Shown here: positions 1 to 7,889 of the stretch, one piece after another
Position numbering within the stretch: position 1 is the first letter of the stretch
Layout of the letters: each line of letters opens with the position of its first letter
Source of the DNA: Providencia sp. PROV188
Lineage (GTDB): Bacteria > Pseudomonadota > Gammaproteobacteria > Enterobacterales > Enterobacteriaceae
Direction of reading: 5' to 3'
Length of the DNA: 64,000 bases
Assembly (NCBI RefSeq): GCF_027595165.1
Contig: NZ_CP097291.1
Span: 124,001-188,000 of the forward strand
Made by a program: the position numbers and the translations under genes
The notes under the pieces: generated by a model
The model's database searches: none
Told to the model about the DNA's origin: nothing
Seen by the model: the letters and a program-made list of their open reading frames with translations, nothing else

Positions 1-625
1 TAACGTGACATAAAAAGGCGTCGGGTTTTTCAGGGTTAGCGTGTTTTTTGTACGCTGAAATTGCAGCTGTTCGGCGATGTTGTCGAGATGATGTTCCGGT
101 AATCCGCGCGGGGCGATAAACAGCTTCAGATTATTTTGTACGGCAAGGATCATTTGCGCGCCTTCCGCCGCCTCTTTTGATTGCGCGGGGATCGCCGTCA
201 GTGACAACTGCGCAATCGACTCTTTATCTTGCGCGAGTAAATGATGTTTTTGAAGAATGCGCATGTGAGTGTTTTCACCCGGTTCGAAGCGCTGTAACGG
301 CGGTAAAGCAATGAATGCCGTCAAATTTTCATCGGCGGCTTCGGTATTCTCGTTCGCCGTTTTGCTTGATGAATTCCTTCCCACGGCAAGAGGCGCGCCT
401 GCAATAAATACGGTATCGCCGTATTATTGGTGTAGTGTACGTCACCCCGTTTTTGGCATCATGGGGGTAGATAATACGGGTTGAATGCAGTGTCAGCCCA
501 TTAATTTGGTCTTGGATGTTATTTGCCAACACAGGTTGGGTAAAAAGTGCTACCCATAGAGCGACACCGCTAACCAAACGAGATAACACAGGCTTTGTCA
601 CATTCAATAACTTAATGTTGTTCAT
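1..625 (-). pseudogene. Frameshifted PapD-type fimbrial chaperone, 3' end off the window
   Basis: A third periplasmic chaperone of the left fimbrial operon. The start (MNNIKLLNVTK), a signal peptide ending VLA and the first strand (GLTLHSTRIIYPHDAKNGVTYT) are in one frame. The next segment (NNTAIPYLLQARLLPWEG) is in a second frame, reached near 426-437. The rest (KTANENTEAADENL, then LPPLQRFEPGENTHMRI, and NPTPFYVTL at the edge) is in a third frame, reached near 365-385. The two shifts are in the same direction and do not cancel, so no full-length product is possible without recoding. The start overlaps the upstream chaperone by 14 bases, which suggests it was a translationally coupled member of the operon. 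A double sequencing error is the alternative. Family assignment is firm from the chaperone motifs; the reading as a pseudogene is likely. Confidence 0.8.
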
Positions 626-1379
626 CGCGAATATCTCCTGATTGAACCTTCCCCTGATACGCGGGGCTCATATCCCCATAATCCGTAATCACTCTCCACT
701 CTGCACGTGTAGCACCGCCTTTGACGGGATAAGTGTGGGTGGAGAAGGGCGCAATCATAGGCCCCAGTCCTCGTACATCAATGGGATGCTGATCCACACT
801 CAATTGTGCCAAGGTTATGTAATACGGCGTTGGGTTACTGACTTCGAGCTGTTGACCTTGCTGGCGAAACGTCAGTTGGCTTGAAGCGGTTTCGACACTC
901 ATGGGTAACCCTTTCGGGCGATAAAACAGTTTGATCACGTTGCGGATCCCCACCGAAACTTGCGCACTGGTCATCTCACCTTCGGGGGCATTCGCTTTTG
1001 TGGTGGAAGGGATCGCTAATAAGCTTAAATAAAACACGGATTCTCGGTCTGTCGGCAGCTCTGCGGTACCATTACGCACAATGAGCAGCGTATTTTGGCT
1101 CTCTTTTTCTAAGCGAGACATGGGTGGGGTCACAATAAACGGGGGCGCGGGTTTGTGGGCATTCCCCTCTGGCGTATTGAGGACGTCAGCTTTGATTAAG
1201 TAGACCTGCGGGCTGCTGTTTTTAATAGCAATTCTGGCATTTGGGTTTGCCGCATCGAACACGACACGCGTTTGAGCCAAGCGTAAACCGCCTTCAGTAG
1301 CGGAAGCCAAGGCTGAAAAAACACCCCATATCAATACAATAATAAGCGTGTGAGAGTAAGAAAAACGATTCGAAAACAT
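612..1379 (-). CDS. Fimbrial periplasmic chaperone (PapD family)
   Basis: A 255-residue periplasmic chaperone that would fold pilus subunits by donor-strand complementation and hand them to an usher. The signal peptide (MFSNRFSYSHTL to ALASA) precedes the first strand GGLRLAQTRVVFDAANPNARIAIKNSS. Typical motifs follow: PFIVTPPMSRLEKESQNTL, TDRESVFYLSLLAIP, the linker IKLFYRP, and NPTPYYITLAQL in domain 2. I chose the ATG at 1379, giving a normal signal peptide, over an in-frame ATG at 1400 or the longer open frame, which runs into the preceding subunit gene ending at 1393. Second chaperone of the operon and about 33 codons longer than a mature PapD-type protein, which fits a signal peptide. 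Confidence 0.88.
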   Translation of the reverse strand: MFSNRFSYSHTLIIVLIWGVFSALASATEGGLRLAQTRVVFDAANPNARIAIKNSSPQVYLIKADVLNTPEGNAHKPAPPFIVTPPMSRLEKESQNTLLIVRNGTAELPTDRESVFYLSLLAIPSTTKANAPEGEMTSAQVSVGIRNVIKLFYRPKGLPMSVETASSQLTFRQQGQQLEVSNPTPYYITLAQLSVDQHPIDVRGLGPMIAPFSTHTYPVKGGATRAEWRVITDYGDMSPAYQGKVQSGDIRDEQH

Positions 1380-1392
1380 ACTGATTACCCAA

Positions 1393-1971
1393 TTAGTCAT
1401 ATACGAAGCTAAACGTGACGGTTGCGATAAGTTCACCGTTTTGCAAATTGTCACTGGCCGTGCAGGTGCCGCAGGCAAGCACGGCAGTAAAATCAAGTGA
1501 GCTGTTTAATCTTGCGACATCGCTGGTTCCATCCGATGGCCATGTTTTGATGGTGATCACCTCATTGCCGGGTTTCGCAGTATTGTCATTGGCATTAAAA
1601 AGCGTATTTCCGGGGGTGGATAGCTTAATGCCATAGCCTTTTGCGGTGCTGGATGCATCGGCATACAGCGATTCATTGTTATCTGCGGTGAACGTGTTCC
1701 CTTTGACCGCAATTCTGGGTGTTAAAAAATAGCCCTGGCACCCTGAGAGGGTTAACGTGAATCCGCTACGTTGCGGATTTTTCAGAATTTCATCGTAGGG
1801 CAGTGGTGCGCCATTGTTATACGTGACGGTATTTGGCACCGTCACATCGCAGCTACCACCATAAAAAAAGGCGGAAAAGGAGAGGGTGGTTGAGGCACTG
1901 CCTGCCTGTAATTCACTGGCTGGTAATAGCAACCCTACAATCACGCTAAAGAAAGACAGTTTTCGTATCAT
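1393..1971 (-). CDS. Fimbrial subunit with C-terminal CGTC motif
   Basis: A 192-residue exported pilin-like protein (signal peptide MIRKLSFFSVIVGLLLPASELQA). It has the usual first cysteine (GGSCDVTVPNTV) and second cysteine (LSGCQGY) of pilins. It also carries an extra CxxC (ACGTCTASDNLQNGEL) just before the last strand (ATVTFSFVYD), which resembles the penultimate-tyrosine or alternating-hydrophobic end of chaperone-usher subunits. It is clearly paralogous to the gene at 1993-2574, with which it shares the TLxGCxGYxLTP stretch, the KGYGIKLSTPGNT stretch and the CGTC tail. Probably a minor or tip subunit. Its exact place in the fibre cannot be read from sequence. Confidence 0.82.
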   Translation of the reverse strand: MIRKLSFFSVIVGLLLPASELQAGSASTTLSFSAFFYGGSCDVTVPNTVTYNNGAPLPYDEILKNPQRSGFTLTLSGCQGYFLTPRIAVKGNTFTADNNESLYADASSTAKGYGIKLSTPGNTLFNANDNTAKPGNEVITIKTWPSDGTSDVARLNSSLDFTAVLACGTCTASDNLQNGELIATVTFSFVYD

Positions 1972-1992
1972 TGTTATTAACGGCCTTCAAAA

Positions 1993-2574
1993 TCAGTGAT
2001 AGAAAAAATTAAATGTTAATGAGGCGGTTAACTCGCCGCCTTGTAAGTTATTGGCAGTACAGGTTCCACAACTGACGGTTGCCTTCAGTGGGATGGTTCC
2101 ATTCAATGTGCTGGCAAAGGTTTTATTCCATTCTTTGGTGGTGAGAGCCGTGATTTTTTTATCCGTTGCCAGGTTGTCACTACCTTCGAAGTTAGTATTG
2201 CCAGCCGTCGACAATAAAATGCCATAGCCTGTACTGGTGCTGCCGGGACTCACAAACAGCGCTTCACCGGAGGCACTATCGGTGTCCCCTTCGAGGGTTA
2301 TCGAGGGGGTTAACCCGTAACCTTTACAGCCAAGAATGGTGAGGTCAAAGGTTTCGCTGATATCACTGGTGGTGGTGATCTCTTCAGCAGGAATCAGATC
2401 CCCGTTACGAATCGAAACAGTTGAGGGCGCGGTAATTTGGCAGCCACCACCGACAATGCTGGCACTGATTTTAGTGGTGGCCGAGGTTGCCGCTATCGCG
2501 GATTGCCCCAGACTTGCCGCATACAATGCAGTGGGGATGAGCAGGGAATAGAGTGACTTTTGAGTCAGTGTCAT
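1993..2574 (-). CDS. Fimbrial subunit with C-terminal CGTC motif (paralogue)
   Basis: A 193-residue pilin-like protein with a signal peptide (MTLTQKSLYSLLIPTALYAASLGQSAIA). It has pilin cysteines at GGGCQITAP and LGCKGYGLTP and a second CxxC at SCGTCTANNLQGGEL before the final strand TASLTFNFFYH. Arranged head to tail with its paralogue at 1393-1971, consistent with tandem duplication and divergence. The intergenic gap is 21 bases, so they are co-transcribed. Minor subunit role is inferred from position between the two chaperones. Confidence 0.82.
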   Translation of the reverse strand: MTLTQKSLYSLLIPTALYAASLGQSAIAATSATTKISASIVGGGCQITAPSTVSIRNGDLIPAEEITTTSDISETFDLTILGCKGYGLTPSITLEGDTDSASGEALFVSPGSTSTGYGILLSTAGNTNFEGSDNLATDKKITALTTKEWNKTFASTLNGTIPLKATVSCGTCTANNLQGGELTASLTFNFFYH

Positions 2575-2596
2575 GATGATTTCCTATTTTTAGGTC

Positions 2597-3148
2597 TTAC
2601 TGAAAAATAAGGTTAAACGTCAATGAGGCTGAGAATTCACCAGGAATGGCTTCCCCATCCACGGGCCCCACTAAACCCACGAGAAAAGTCTCTTCGGTTT
2701 GGTGATGGTTCTCTTTGGTCAGTGGCGTTAAGGCAATCTGTTCACCGCGTTTAAAGGCTTTGCTTGTGTCATAAAAATCACTCAGGGAGAGCGGCGTGCC
2801 ATCACTGAGGCGTAACATAAACCCTGTGCTATTTGGGGTACCATCCAAGAAAATCGTGCTTTCGTTATAGGGGGTATTTCCCTGTAACGTAATCTTGGGG
2901 GTGAGATTTCCCGTTTTATCCACACAGATAAATTGCGCTTTCAAGGGCTTAATTTGATGTGTGGTTATCGCGCCTTGAAAATCGGATGTGCGCATCGGGG
3001 TAAATTGCAATGAGTTGGGAATGCGAATTTCGCACCCAACATCATCGGTAATGAGCGCTCTAATCTCGGTTTTTTCGGCCAGTGCCATGTGCCATCCGTT
3101 AAGTAAAACGGCGAAAAAAAACATGCATAATTTATTGAATTTGCGCAT
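2597..3148 (-). CDS. Fimbrial minor subunit
   Basis: A 183-residue exported subunit. The signal peptide is MRKFNKLCMFFFAVLLNGWHMALA, followed by GCEIRIPNSLQF and the second cysteine in KAQFICVDKTGNLTPKITLQG. It ends SASLTFNLIFQ, a pilin-type last strand. I took the ATG at 3148, which has an AGGACGAG ribosome site upstream and overlaps the end of the chaperone gene by 17 bases; a longer frame to 3244 lies wholly inside the chaperone gene. It lacks the CGTC tail of its two downstream paralogues but shares the sTGFmLRLSdGTPLsL-type region. Confidence 0.8.
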   Translation of the reverse strand: MRKFNKLCMFFFAVLLNGWHMALAEKTEIRALITDDVGCEIRIPNSLQFTPMRTSDFQGAITTHQIKPLKAQFICVDKTGNLTPKITLQGNTPYNESTIFLDGTPNSTGFMLRLSDGTPLSLSDFYDTSKAFKRGEQIALTPLTKENHHQTEETFLVGLVGPVDGEAIPGEFSASLTFNLIFQ

Positions 3149-3857
3149 GAAACTCGTCCTTTCCGCCATAGTCATTAATGGCTTTCCATTCAACCGAGCC
3201 TTGTCGTTGAACATGGGAATAGGTGATGCTGCTAAACGGCGCAATCATGTTATTTCCCTTTTTGGTACTCAGAGAAACGGGCTTATTGGCAATTTTTAAG
3301 CTGTCTAAGGTGATGTAGTACGGGGACGGATTGGACACTTGAACCCCATTATTTACACTCGAAAATTTCAGCGATTTCATGGCTTGTGGCTGGGTCATGC
3401 CTAACTGATTCGGGCGATAAAACAGCTTAATGATGTTTCCCGTCGACACTTGTACGGCACCATCAATATGATTTTGTGGGGCATTCAATCCTTTTTCGCT
3501 GGTCGGCATGGCGATGGTACGAAAATAAAAAACAGATTCTTTATCTTGCGGGAGCGCCACACTGTTTTTCATTATACGGACTTGATTGGTCGACCCTTTT
3601 TCTAAGCGGAATAAGGAGGGCGTCACCACAAAAGGGGTTTCTCCTTGATCGCCATAGGGGTCACGCAACATTTGTGCTTTGACTAAATAAGGCGTGAGTG
3701 ACTGGCTTGAGCTGGTGATACCCACACTTTTTCCGGTGGTGTTATCACTTTCTGAAAAGATAATTCGAGTGGTGTCGATAGCGATCCCGGCTATCGATGA
3801 ACCTGATAGCAATAGCAAGCCACCGCAGATCCCTTGCATTAGTCGGTTATTTCGCAT
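3132..3857 (-). CDS. Fimbrial periplasmic chaperone (PapD family)
   Basis: First chaperone of the left operon, 241 residues. Signal peptide MRNNRLMQGICGGLLLLSGSSIAG, then AIDTTRIIFSESDNTTGKSVGI, TPFVVTPSLFRLEKGSTNQVRIM, LPQDKESVFYFRTIAMP, the interdomain IIKLFYRPNQL and NPSPYYITLDSLKI. These are the usual conserved positions, including the basic Arg/Lys pair expected in the subunit-binding cleft. It follows the major pilin after an 84-base gap holding a hairpin, and its end overlaps the next subunit gene. Confidence 0.92.
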   Translation of the reverse strand: MRNNRLMQGICGGLLLLSGSSIAGIAIDTTRIIFSESDNTTGKSVGITSSSQSLTPYLVKAQMLRDPYGDQGETPFVVTPSLFRLEKGSTNQVRIMKNSVALPQDKESVFYFRTIAMPTSEKGLNAPQNHIDGAVQVSTGNIIKLFYRPNQLGMTQPQAMKSLKFSSVNNGVQVSNPSPYYITLDSLKIANKPVSLSTKKGNNMIAPFSSITYSHVQRQGSVEWKAINDYGGKDEFHAQIQ

Positions 3858-3890
3858 TTGTCTATCCTCATAGTTTTCGTGGCAGAATAT

Positions 3891-3915
3891 AGGTAAGACG
3901 GAGCCCGCCTTACCT
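3891..3915 (-). terminator. Hairpin between major pilin and chaperone genes
   Basis: AGGTAAG at 3891-3897 pairs with CTTACCT at 3909-3915, and CGG pairs with CCG inside, separated by one mismatch. There is no U-run on the transcribed strand, so it is more likely a partial attenuator or mRNA-stabilising stem that raises pilin over chaperone expression than a full terminator. Confidence 0.5.
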
Positions 3916-3941
3916 CAATCGACTGAGTTAATTAAATCGAA

Positions 3942-4481
3942 TTAGTCAACGATATAAGCCACTAAGATGGGTGCGCTGTAGGAACCTGCTTCAGGTGCAT
4001 CTGTTGTTGTTGCCATACCAACTTTGAAGGTGTATTGCGCGTCAGTATTTTCTGCACCAATACCAAATGCGATTTTTTCGCCATTAGTGACAGTTTTATT
4101 CGCTTCGTTTTCAATCATAAAACCAACGGTTTTCGAATCGTCAGAAACAAAGAGGTTACGTTCGTTGTTACCTACGGAAGTAATCCCTTGAATGATCAAG
4201 TTGCCCTTTTCACCCTTGGTGCAACCGACTAAAGTCACTGGCATATCAACGGTTGTAGAGGACATTGCATTGACTGTGGTAAAGTCTGAACCTGCACCCA
4301 CAGAGGTTTTTAAGACACCCACGTTTAAGACTGATTTACCGCCATTGATGGTGACATCACAGGTGGTGTTGGTTAGGATCCCTTGCAGAGTCACTTCTGC
4401 AGAAGGTGCTGCCATTGCATTTAAACTTACACAGGAAGCGCCAGCAAATAATGTTGTTAACGCTAATTTTTTAAAAGCCAT
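3942..4481 (-). CDS. Major fimbrial subunit (type 1 pilin family)
   Basis: A 179-residue pilin that would form the shaft. Signal peptide MAFKKLALTTLFAGASCVSLNAMA, then the classic APSAEVTLQGILTNTTCDVTI with the first pilin cysteine, the second cysteine in PVTLVGCTKGEKGNL, and an end (GSYSAPILVAYIVD) with alternating hydrophobic residues for donor-strand exchange. Ribosome site AAAGGAA lies 7 bases before the ATG. It is first in the operon and followed by a hairpin, which suits high expression. The upstream 380 bases carry the promoter region. Confidence 0.9.
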   Translation of the reverse strand: MAFKKLALTTLFAGASCVSLNAMAAPSAEVTLQGILTNTTCDVTINGGKSVLNVGVLKTSVGAGSDFTTVNAMSSTTVDMPVTLVGCTKGEKGNLIIQGITSVGNNERNLFVSDDSKTVGFMIENEANKTVTNGEKIAFGIGAENTDAQYTFKVGMATTTDAPEAGSYSAPILVAYIVD

Positions 4482-4862
4482 ATTGAAATTCCTTTATATA
4501 TAAAAACGAAATAAAACATACTTCAAGAAATCTGTGAAAGTGGTGATATCTTTACCCACATTCACAGTAAAAACAGATGCGCTCATTAAACTAACAGCAA
4601 GCGCATCTACAATGATTTTTCACTGATTTAATTTCTTTAATAAAAAAACAATAAATAGCTTTAAATAAAGCTATTCTAGAAGTATTGATTAAAACAAATG
4701 GAAAATACCCATATGGAGTGGGTTTTTAAAATTGTTTTTTTATAGATTAAAAAACATTAATTTCAATTAATTATTTTTTTAATTGAGAATGAATGATAAT
4801 AAGTTTTAATTTAAGTGATTTTAAATTAAACGCTAAATTTAGTGTTATTAATTCACTGTTAT
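4482..4862. other. AT-rich intergenic region upstream of the left fimbrial operon
   Basis: No coding potential seen. It lies between the end of the XRE gene and the major pilin start on the same strand, so it should hold the fimbrial promoter. I see long A/T runs but no promoter or invertible repeat I can assign with confidence. Confidence 0.5.
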
Positions 4863-5189
4863 TTATTTTGAAATTAGAGCGCCATGTTGCTCAAATAATA
4901 AATTAAACTCATCGTAAAGCTCTGGTTCCTTGGCTTCTATGCGTTCAGAAACAAAGAAGAAGAACGATTCTAAAGATACACCCAAATAATGAAGTAAAAG
5001 ACATAAGGTAGATAAAGTTATTTCACAGATACCATTTTCATAGCGTGAAATTTGTTGTTGGGAAACTCCAATGAGTGAGCCTAATTGTCTACCTGATAAT
5101 AATTTTTTCCTTCTTAAGCTTGCAATTTCATCTGCGATAGCTTGAGAAAATGATTCTGTAATTCTCTCTATTTTTTTCAAACTCATCAT
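4863..5189 (-). CDS. MrpJ-like XRE-family transcriptional regulator
   Basis: A 108-residue DNA-binding protein with an HTH_3 domain at about residues 20-75: IADEIASLRRKKLLSGRQLG, then SLIGVSQQQISRYENGICEI and TLSTLCLLLHYLGVSLESFF. The SQQQISRYE recognition helix is the hallmark of the MrpJ group, fimbria-linked regulators that in Proteus repress flagellar genes. The start is the ATG pair at 5189/5186 with AAGG upstream; a longer open frame to 5324 adds a hydrophobic, AT-rich extension without a good ribosome site and was rejected. It lies upstream of the fimbrial operon on the same strand. Confidence 0.85.
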   Translation of the reverse strand: MMSLKKIERITESFSQAIADEIASLRRKKLLSGRQLGSLIGVSQQQISRYENGICEITLSTLCLLLHYLGVSLESFFFFVSERIEAKEPELYDEFNLLFEQHGALISK

Positions 5190-5942
5190 AAACCTTAAAT
5201 AAGAATCAATTTCAAAACATATTAAATAAAACAAATGCGTAAGCACATATCTGTTTTTATTTTTAAACAAATTAAGAGTAAAAAACAATAGGGTGAAATT
5301 TGACAATATTTCCAACCAAAGCATGATTTACACATTATCCTCAATGTGAGTTTGTTAAAATAAATAAATTACAAAAGGTTACGATATCCTTACTCGTAAT
5401 ATGGCTTAATGCGGCTTAATATGGTAGCGATAAATTCTATTATAATTCTTTTTTTGTAGGTAATTTTAGATTTATATGTCGTCAAAAATATATTTTCATA
5501 GTTACATTTTAAAAAATCAAAGAATATGAATGCATAACAATGAGGAATATAAAAATAACAATAAAATTCAGATGTATAGGCTATGCATTATTCAAGACAT
5601 GCTTAGTAACAATTATGAATTCAAAAAATGAAATATACAAAATATGTCGAAATGTTATTTCGATTACATTTAATGACATTGAATTTGACTTAAGTTGTTG
5701 ATGTTTGTGATTCAGATCACTTTAAGATGTATTGAAAATGACACATTCATTTAAGACGCGGGTTTTATTTATGGGGTTGAAACAAATTCAGATTATTGTT
5801 GGTCATACCGACATTTTTTGATGGGAATTGATGACATGATGTTTCCATCACTCATCAAGCAAGAATCGCAAAAGTAACCGAAAAGAAATCGAATTTGCAG
5901 GTATAATCTCTCCAATTTCATTCAACAGGCTTAGATACCCAC
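5190..5942. other. Gene-free AT-rich region between XRE regulator and yaiL
   Basis: About 750 bases without a supported gene. It holds a CRP-like palindrome at 5706-5721 and a short tandem GGCTTAAT repeat near 5402-5420. It must contain the divergent promoters for the XRE gene and yaiL. Confidence 0.5.
5706..5721. promoter_or_regulatory. CRP-like binding site
   Basis: TGTGA-TTCAGA-TCACT matches the CRP consensus TGTGA-N6-TCACA at nine of ten positions. It sits about 222 bases before yaiL and about 517 bases upstream of the XRE start, so either direction is possible. Called from sequence alone. Confidence 0.4.
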
Positions 5943-6482
5943 ATGGCAAAACTTACCTTACAAGAGCAAATGCTCCAAGCGGGACTCGTCACCAGTAAAA
6001 AAATGGCGAAAGTACAGCGCACAGCGAAGAAATCACGCGTGCAGGCTAGAGAAGCCAGAGAAGCGGTAGAAGAGAATAAAAAAGCGCAGCTTGAGCGCGA
6101 TAAGCAACTGAGCGATCAACAAAAACAAGCGGCACTGACGAAAGAGTATAAAGCTCAGGTGAAGCAGCTGATTGAGATGAACAAAATTGACGTGGCGAAA
6201 GGCGATATCAGCTTTAACTTCACAGATAATAACCTCATCAAGCAAGTGACCGTCGATAAAACAACACAAAACCAACTTATTAGCGGCCGTCTCGCTATTG
6301 CGCGTTTAGCGACTGACAATCCAGAAATGAGCACTTACGCAATTATTCCTGCGAGTGTGGCGGATAAAATCGCTCAACGTGATGAAAGCAGCATCGTATT
6401 AAATAACGCCTTGAGTCAGGAAGAGCAGGATGAAGACGATCCGTACGCAGATTTTAAAATTCCTGACGATTTAATGTGGTAG
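5943..6482 (+). CDS. yaiL: DUF2058 family protein YaiL
   Basis: A 179-residue cytoplasmic protein matching enterobacterial YaiL (DUF2058) in length and sequence. The N-terminal half is highly charged and coiled-coil-like (MAKLTLQEQMLQAGLVTSKK, KKSRVQAREAREAVEENKKA). The C-terminal half is globular (YAIIPASVADKIAQRDESSI) and ends in an acidic tail (EEQDEDDPYADFKIPDD). It has been described as nucleoprotein or polynucleotide-associated, but the molecular role is not established. Its end is 4 bases from the convergent pseudouridine synthase gene, with no obvious terminator. Confidence 0.9.
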   Translation: MAKLTLQEQMLQAGLVTSKKMAKVQRTAKKSRVQAREAREAVEENKKAQLERDKQLSDQQKQAALTKEYKAQVKQLIEMNKIDVAKGDISFNFTDNNLIKQVTVDKTTQNQLISGRLAIARLATDNPEMSTYAIIPASVADKIAQRDESSIVLNNALSQEEQDEDDPYADFKIPDDLMW

Positions 6483-6486
6483 TTGT

Positions 6487-7185
6487 TTAGAACGGGCTTT
6501 TGCTGTGTGCTTGAATGGATTTTCCAGTTATCGGATGAATAAAATTCAATTCACTGGCATGCAGCATCAGTCTCGGCGCAGGTTCAATATCTGCAAGCAG
6601 TAAGCCTCCATACAGATCGCATCCCAAAATAGGATGACCGAAAAGTTGGCTGTGAACGCGCAGCTGATGGGTTCGTCCTGTTTCTGGGATAAATTTCACC
6701 CTCGTCAGTGGCAACTTACGTCCATCGTCTAGCTCACGATAAAACCGCTCAATTACCTGATAATTGGAACGTGCCGGTTTACCGTGAGTCACGCAAATCG
6801 ACATTCGGGGAAATAAAGCCGGATCTTTGGCTATCGGCGCATCTATCACACCATGATCATTTTCCACATGCCCACACAGTAACGCACTGTAGGCTTTCGT
6901 CACGGTTCGCTGGCTAAACTGTCGGCATAACTCTGCATTTATGGCTTTATTGCGAGCCACGACCATGACACCAGAAGTACCAAAATCAAGGCGGTGCACT
7001 AGGGTGCATTCAGGGAACAATTGAACGAGCCGGTAATGTACTGAATCGAGATTTTGTGGATTCTTTCCAGAGAGGCTCAGTATCCCTGAAGGTTTATTGA
7101 TAATAATAAGGTGCTCATCCTGCTCAATGATTTCAATGTCATCATGGCAAGGGGGCGCAATAAAGGTATCAATAATCGTCGACAT
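6487..7185 (-). CDS. RluA-family pseudouridine synthase
   Basis: A 232-residue RNA modification enzyme of the RluA/TruC superfamily. The catalytic motif HRLDFGTSGVMVVARNK holds the nucleophilic Asp. Further family motifs are IINKPSGILSLSGKNP, TKAYSALLCGH, and PETGRTHQLRVHSQLFGHPI with LMLHASELNFIHPITG. There is no S4 domain at the N-terminus, which separates it from RluB/C/D/E-type relatives. Length is close to RluA (about 219 in E. coli), but I cannot tell whether it is RluA itself or a paralogue, so no symbol is given. GGAT lies 7 bases before the ATG. Confidence 0.88.
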   Translation of the reverse strand: MSTIIDTFIAPPCHDDIEIIEQDEHLIIINKPSGILSLSGKNPQNLDSVHYRLVQLFPECTLVHRLDFGTSGVMVVARNKAINAELCRQFSQRTVTKAYSALLCGHVENDHGVIDAPIAKDPALFPRMSICVTHGKPARSNYQVIERFYRELDDGRKLPLTRVKFIPETGRTHQLRVHSQLFGHPILGCDLYGGLLLADIEPAPRLMLHASELNFIHPITGKSIQAHSKSPF

Positions 7186-7338
7186 CAGGTTATCCAGATA
7201 AAAAGTGGCTATGGATAATACCCAATTTTGCGCTATCTGACGATAATGTTATTGGGTGTGTAAAACTAAAGGCGTAGTCTGGGCAGGCATTGTGTTTTAT
7301 ACTGCGCGCTGTGAAATTGAGTCAATATAGAAGGTGGT

Positions 7339-7827
7339 ATGGCAATGAACGGAACAATCACAACGTGGTTTGAAGATAAAGGTTTTGGGTTTCTCAAAGA
7401 TGAAAACGGGGATAACCGTTATTTTCATGTGATTAAAGTTGCCAACCCAGAACTGATTAAAAAAGGGGCGGCGGTTACGTTTGAGCCAACCACAAATAAT
7501 AAAGGTTTATCCGCCTTTGCGGTTAAAGTGATCCCTGAAAGCAAATATATCTATATTGCTGGTGAGCGCATTAAGCTGACGGCTATCAAATCATTCCGTA
7601 TCTATTATGAAGATGTTCCGGCAGATACACGTATTGATAAAGAAAATACCGTGTTATCGATTGGTGCATTAATGAACAGCATTAAACCTAAAACGAATAT
7701 TAAGCCGGGGGCAACTCGAGCACTGAAAAAGCTAATTATTGAAACCCAGCATGGAACAACATTAACGTTCTCTGAAGATGAGATTGACGTGGATGAAACC
7801 ATGAAACAGCTTAAAGGTGTTAAATAG
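7339..7827 (+). CDS. Cold-shock-domain protein
   Basis: A 162-residue protein whose first 65 or so residues form a cold-shock (OB-fold) domain: GTITTWFEDKGFGFLKDENG, NRYFHVIKVANP, KKGAAVTFEPTTN. The usual RNP1 motif KGFGFI is present as KGFGFL; RNP2 VFVHF is degenerate (RYFHV). The remaining 95 residues have no family I recognise and may be a second, unrelated domain (YIYIAGERIKLTAIKSFRIY, then LTFSEDEIDVDETM). Two in-frame ATGs (7339 and 7345) both follow GAAGG. It has its own terminator. Confidence 0.8.
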   Translation: MAMNGTITTWFEDKGFGFLKDENGDNRYFHVIKVANPELIKKGAAVTFEPTTNNKGLSAFAVKVIPESKYIYIAGERIKLTAIKSFRIYYEDVPADTRIDKENTVLSIGALMNSIKPKTNIKPGATRALKKLIIETQHGTTLTFSEDEIDVDETMKQLKGVK

Positions 7828-7856
7828 CTTTCGACTGAACTAAAAAATCCTCCAAC

Positions 7857-7889
7857 GCCATTGCCTCTCATTTAGAGGCAATGCTTTTC
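7857..7889 (+). terminator. Rho-independent terminator
   Basis: ATTGCCTCT at 7860-7868 and AGAGGCAAT at 7874-7882 form a perfect stem with a 5-base loop, followed by GCTTTT. It lies 32 bases after the cold-shock gene. Confidence 0.85.

Noticed and set aside
4482..4862. Invertible promoter element of the mrp type
   Set aside because: No inverted repeats at suitable spacing and no recombinase gene nearby.
5190..5324. N-terminal extension of the first XRE protein
   Set aside because: It is hydrophobic, unlike the other three family members, and the ATG at 5189 has a good ribosome site.
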